Of a DNA stretch of 47,493 nt, positions 46,171 to 47,493 are shown one piece after another. Each line of letters opens with the position of its first letter. Position 1 is the first letter of the stretch. The notes below the pieces were generated by a model. The model made no database searches. It was given only the letters and a program-made list of their open reading frames with translations, and was not told the origin of the DNA. Both the position numbers and the translations under genes were made by a program. Origin of the DNA: Bacillus sp. V3-13 (GTDB lineage: Bacteria; Bacillota; Bacilli; Bacillales; Cytobacillaceae); NCBI RefSeq assembly GCF_002860165.1, contig NZ_PGUZ01000034.1, forward strand, positions 1 to 47,493. Direction: 5' to 3'.

Positions 46171-47373
46171 TTGAAAATTTTATTGACTGTATTGGGCGCT
46201 CTTTTCTTGCTGGCCGTTTGGATTTGCCTTGATTTCCAGTTTGGCCGCCGGGCGCAGCTTGCGAAAATCAGGAGACGAAATTATCCGTTGAGGGAAAGTA
46301 ACCTGCAAATATTTACAACCGGACCCGAATTATTTTCCGATTATTTTTCGCTGCTAAAAAAAGCGAATCATCATATACATATTCTTTTTTATATCGTAAG
46401 AGTCGATTTGGTCAGCAAAGAATTCTTTGCGATCCTGAAAAGCAAGGCGCAGAGCGGAGTAGAGGTGCGGCTCCTTCTGGACTGGATGGGAAGCAGGACG
46501 ATTTCCCGCCGTGTTATTCAGGATTTGGAAAGGGCAAATGTGAAATTTGCCTTTTGCCACGTCCCAAGACTGCCATTCCTTTTTTATAGTACCCAGGTGC
46601 GAAACCACCGAAAAATCATGATTATTGACGGCAAAACCGGCTATATGGGCGGCTACAATATCGGAAAAGAGTACATGGACCAGGATCCAAAGCTGCACCC
46701 ATGGCGCGACTACCATCTAAAAATTTCCGGAGAGGGAGCAGCGGATTTACAAAGGGAATTTTTAAAGGATTGGCGCATCGCAACGAAGACAGATCTGCTC
46801 AATAATCCGATTTACTTTCCTGAGCTTGAAAAAGGTAAAAGCCGCCATCAGGTGATTCCGACAGAAGGATTTTTTTTGGAGGAAACTTTTTCAGCTTTAA
46901 TCCATAAGGCAGAGTCGACCATTATTATCGGCACCCCCTACTTTATCCCAAGTAAACGGATTTTTGCTGATTTGCTGAACGCGCTGAAACGCGGGGTAAG
47001 GCTGAAGGTTATTGTTCCGCACATGACCGACCATTTGCTTGTAAAAGAAGCTTCTTTTTGGTATTTAAGGCGGCTCATCCGGGAAGGTGCTGAAATCTAT
47101 GATTATATGAAGGGGTTTTACCATGCAAAGGTCATTATGATCGATGATAAAATTTGCGATATCGGCACGGCAAATTTCGATCAAAGAAGCTTGTTTTTGA
47201 ACCACGAAATCAATTGCTATATCTTTGACCGCGCTTTTATTGAAAGGGTTCGCAACATCCTTGAAATCGATTTGCTTGATTCCCAACAAGTCGCATTAAG
47301 CGAACTCAACACGCCCAATCTTCTGAGGTCGATGAAAGAACAAGCCGCGAAATCGATCTCGTTTTTCCTGTAA
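46171..47373 (+). CDS. clsB: Cardiolipin synthase (YwjE type)
   Basis: Cls joins two phosphatidylglycerols to make cardiolipin at the membrane. The 400-residue protein has an N-terminal hydrophobic anchor (about 3-21) and two phospholipase D HKD motifs: His146-Lys148-Asp153 (NHRKIMIID) and His318-Lys320-Asp325 (YHAKVIMID). GGYNIGKEY and GTANFDQRS follow these. The start is a TTG with GGGGGAG 9 nt upstream. It is divergent from fadF and shares the intergenic region with its operator, as in B. subtilis ywjE. Confidence 0.9.
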   Translation: MKILLTVLGALFLLAVWICLDFQFGRRAQLAKIRRRNYPLRESNLQIFTTGPELFSDYFSLLKKANHHIHILFYIVRVDLVSKEFFAILKSKAQSGVEVRLLLDWMGSRTISRRVIQDLERANVKFAFCHVPRLPFLFYSTQVRNHRKIMIIDGKTGYMGGYNIGKEYMDQDPKLHPWRDYHLKISGEGAADLQREFLKDWRIATKTDLLNNPIYFPELEKGKSRHQVIPTEGFFLEETFSALIHKAESTIIIGTPYFIPSKRIFADLLNALKRGVRLKVIVPHMTDHLLVKEASFWYLRRLIREGAEIYDYMKGFYHAKVIMIDDKICDIGTANFDQRSLFLNHEINCYIFDRAFIERVRNILEIDLLDSQQVALSELNTPNLLRSMKEQAAKSISFFL

Positions 47374-47493
47374 TGAGATAGCTTGATATCCTGCGCGTAT
47401 GCCAGGTCTATTGCAGACATATGATGAGAGTAAGTAGAGTAGAAAACAGGAATTAGATATTGTCTTCTTGTCCTCGGGTTTCAGGGTGTTCCA

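Noticed and set aside
46038-46232. 64-codon plus-strand frame beside clsB
   Set aside because: It begins inside the FadR box, has no ribosome binding site and overlaps the start of clsB.

Overview
The window is a piece of a Bacillaceae chromosome (Firmicutes, endospore former). The evidence is protein similarity and gene order matching the Bacillus subtilis block from atp through upp, glyA, ywlG to ywlB, spoIIR, prmC, prfA, tdk, rpmE, rho, glpX, murA, ywjH, fbaA, spo0F, ywjG, pyrG, rpoE to fadF and clsB, plus sporulation genes (spoIIR, spo0F) and B. subtilis-type signals. Almost every gene is on the minus strand. Only a toxin-antitoxin pair, ywjG and clsB are on the plus strand. The c subunit of the ATP synthase lacks the alanine-rich and proline signatures of alkaliphiles.

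Layout. 1-290: a short tandem repeat array and the atp terminator. 291-7591: complete F1Fo ATP synthase operon (atpZ-I-B-E-F-H-A-G-D-C) read from a promoter at 7719-7747. 7843-10095: secreted Vpr-like subtilase. 10337-11097: small toxin-antitoxin module whose HicA-like toxin frame is cut by a TGA at codon 4. 11100-14345: mnaA, upp, glyA. 14579-19398: ywlG, rpiB, a chemotaxis receptor lacking a sensor domain, ywlE, mntP, ywlC. 19340-19616: a DnaA-box cluster between ywlC and ywlB. 19580-25642: ywlB, spoIIR, prmC, prfA, tdk, rpmE, rho. 26055-30945: glpX, murA, transaldolase, fbaA, spo0F. 31187-34519: ywjG, a TTAAGCG repeat array, pyrG with a CTP-type attenuator, rpoE. 34642-45918: a membrane peptide and a fatty/branched acyl-CoA block (icmF, a TetR regulator, two acyl-CoA dehydrogenases, mmgB, mmgA, fadF). 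46171-47373: clsB.

How it works together. The atp block makes the ATP synthase. glpX, fbaA and the transaldolase serve central carbon flow; upp, tdk and pyrG serve pyrimidine supply; murA and mnaA serve the cell envelope. ywlC, prmC, prfA, rpmE, rho and rpoE belong to translation and transcription. The distal block is a beta-oxidation and acyl-CoA isomerisation unit. Its electron-transfer partner fadF has a FadR-type operator on its promoter, and the mmgA promoter carries a cre-like site, so lipid use is probably controlled by acyl-CoA and by carbon catabolite repression.

Most of the window is conserved housekeeping DNA. The parts that deserve a second look are the two short-period repeat arrays placed after gene ends, the toxin gene interrupted by an in-frame TGA beside an intact composite antitoxin, the DnaA-box cluster at ywlC, and the pyrG reiterative-transcription attenuator.
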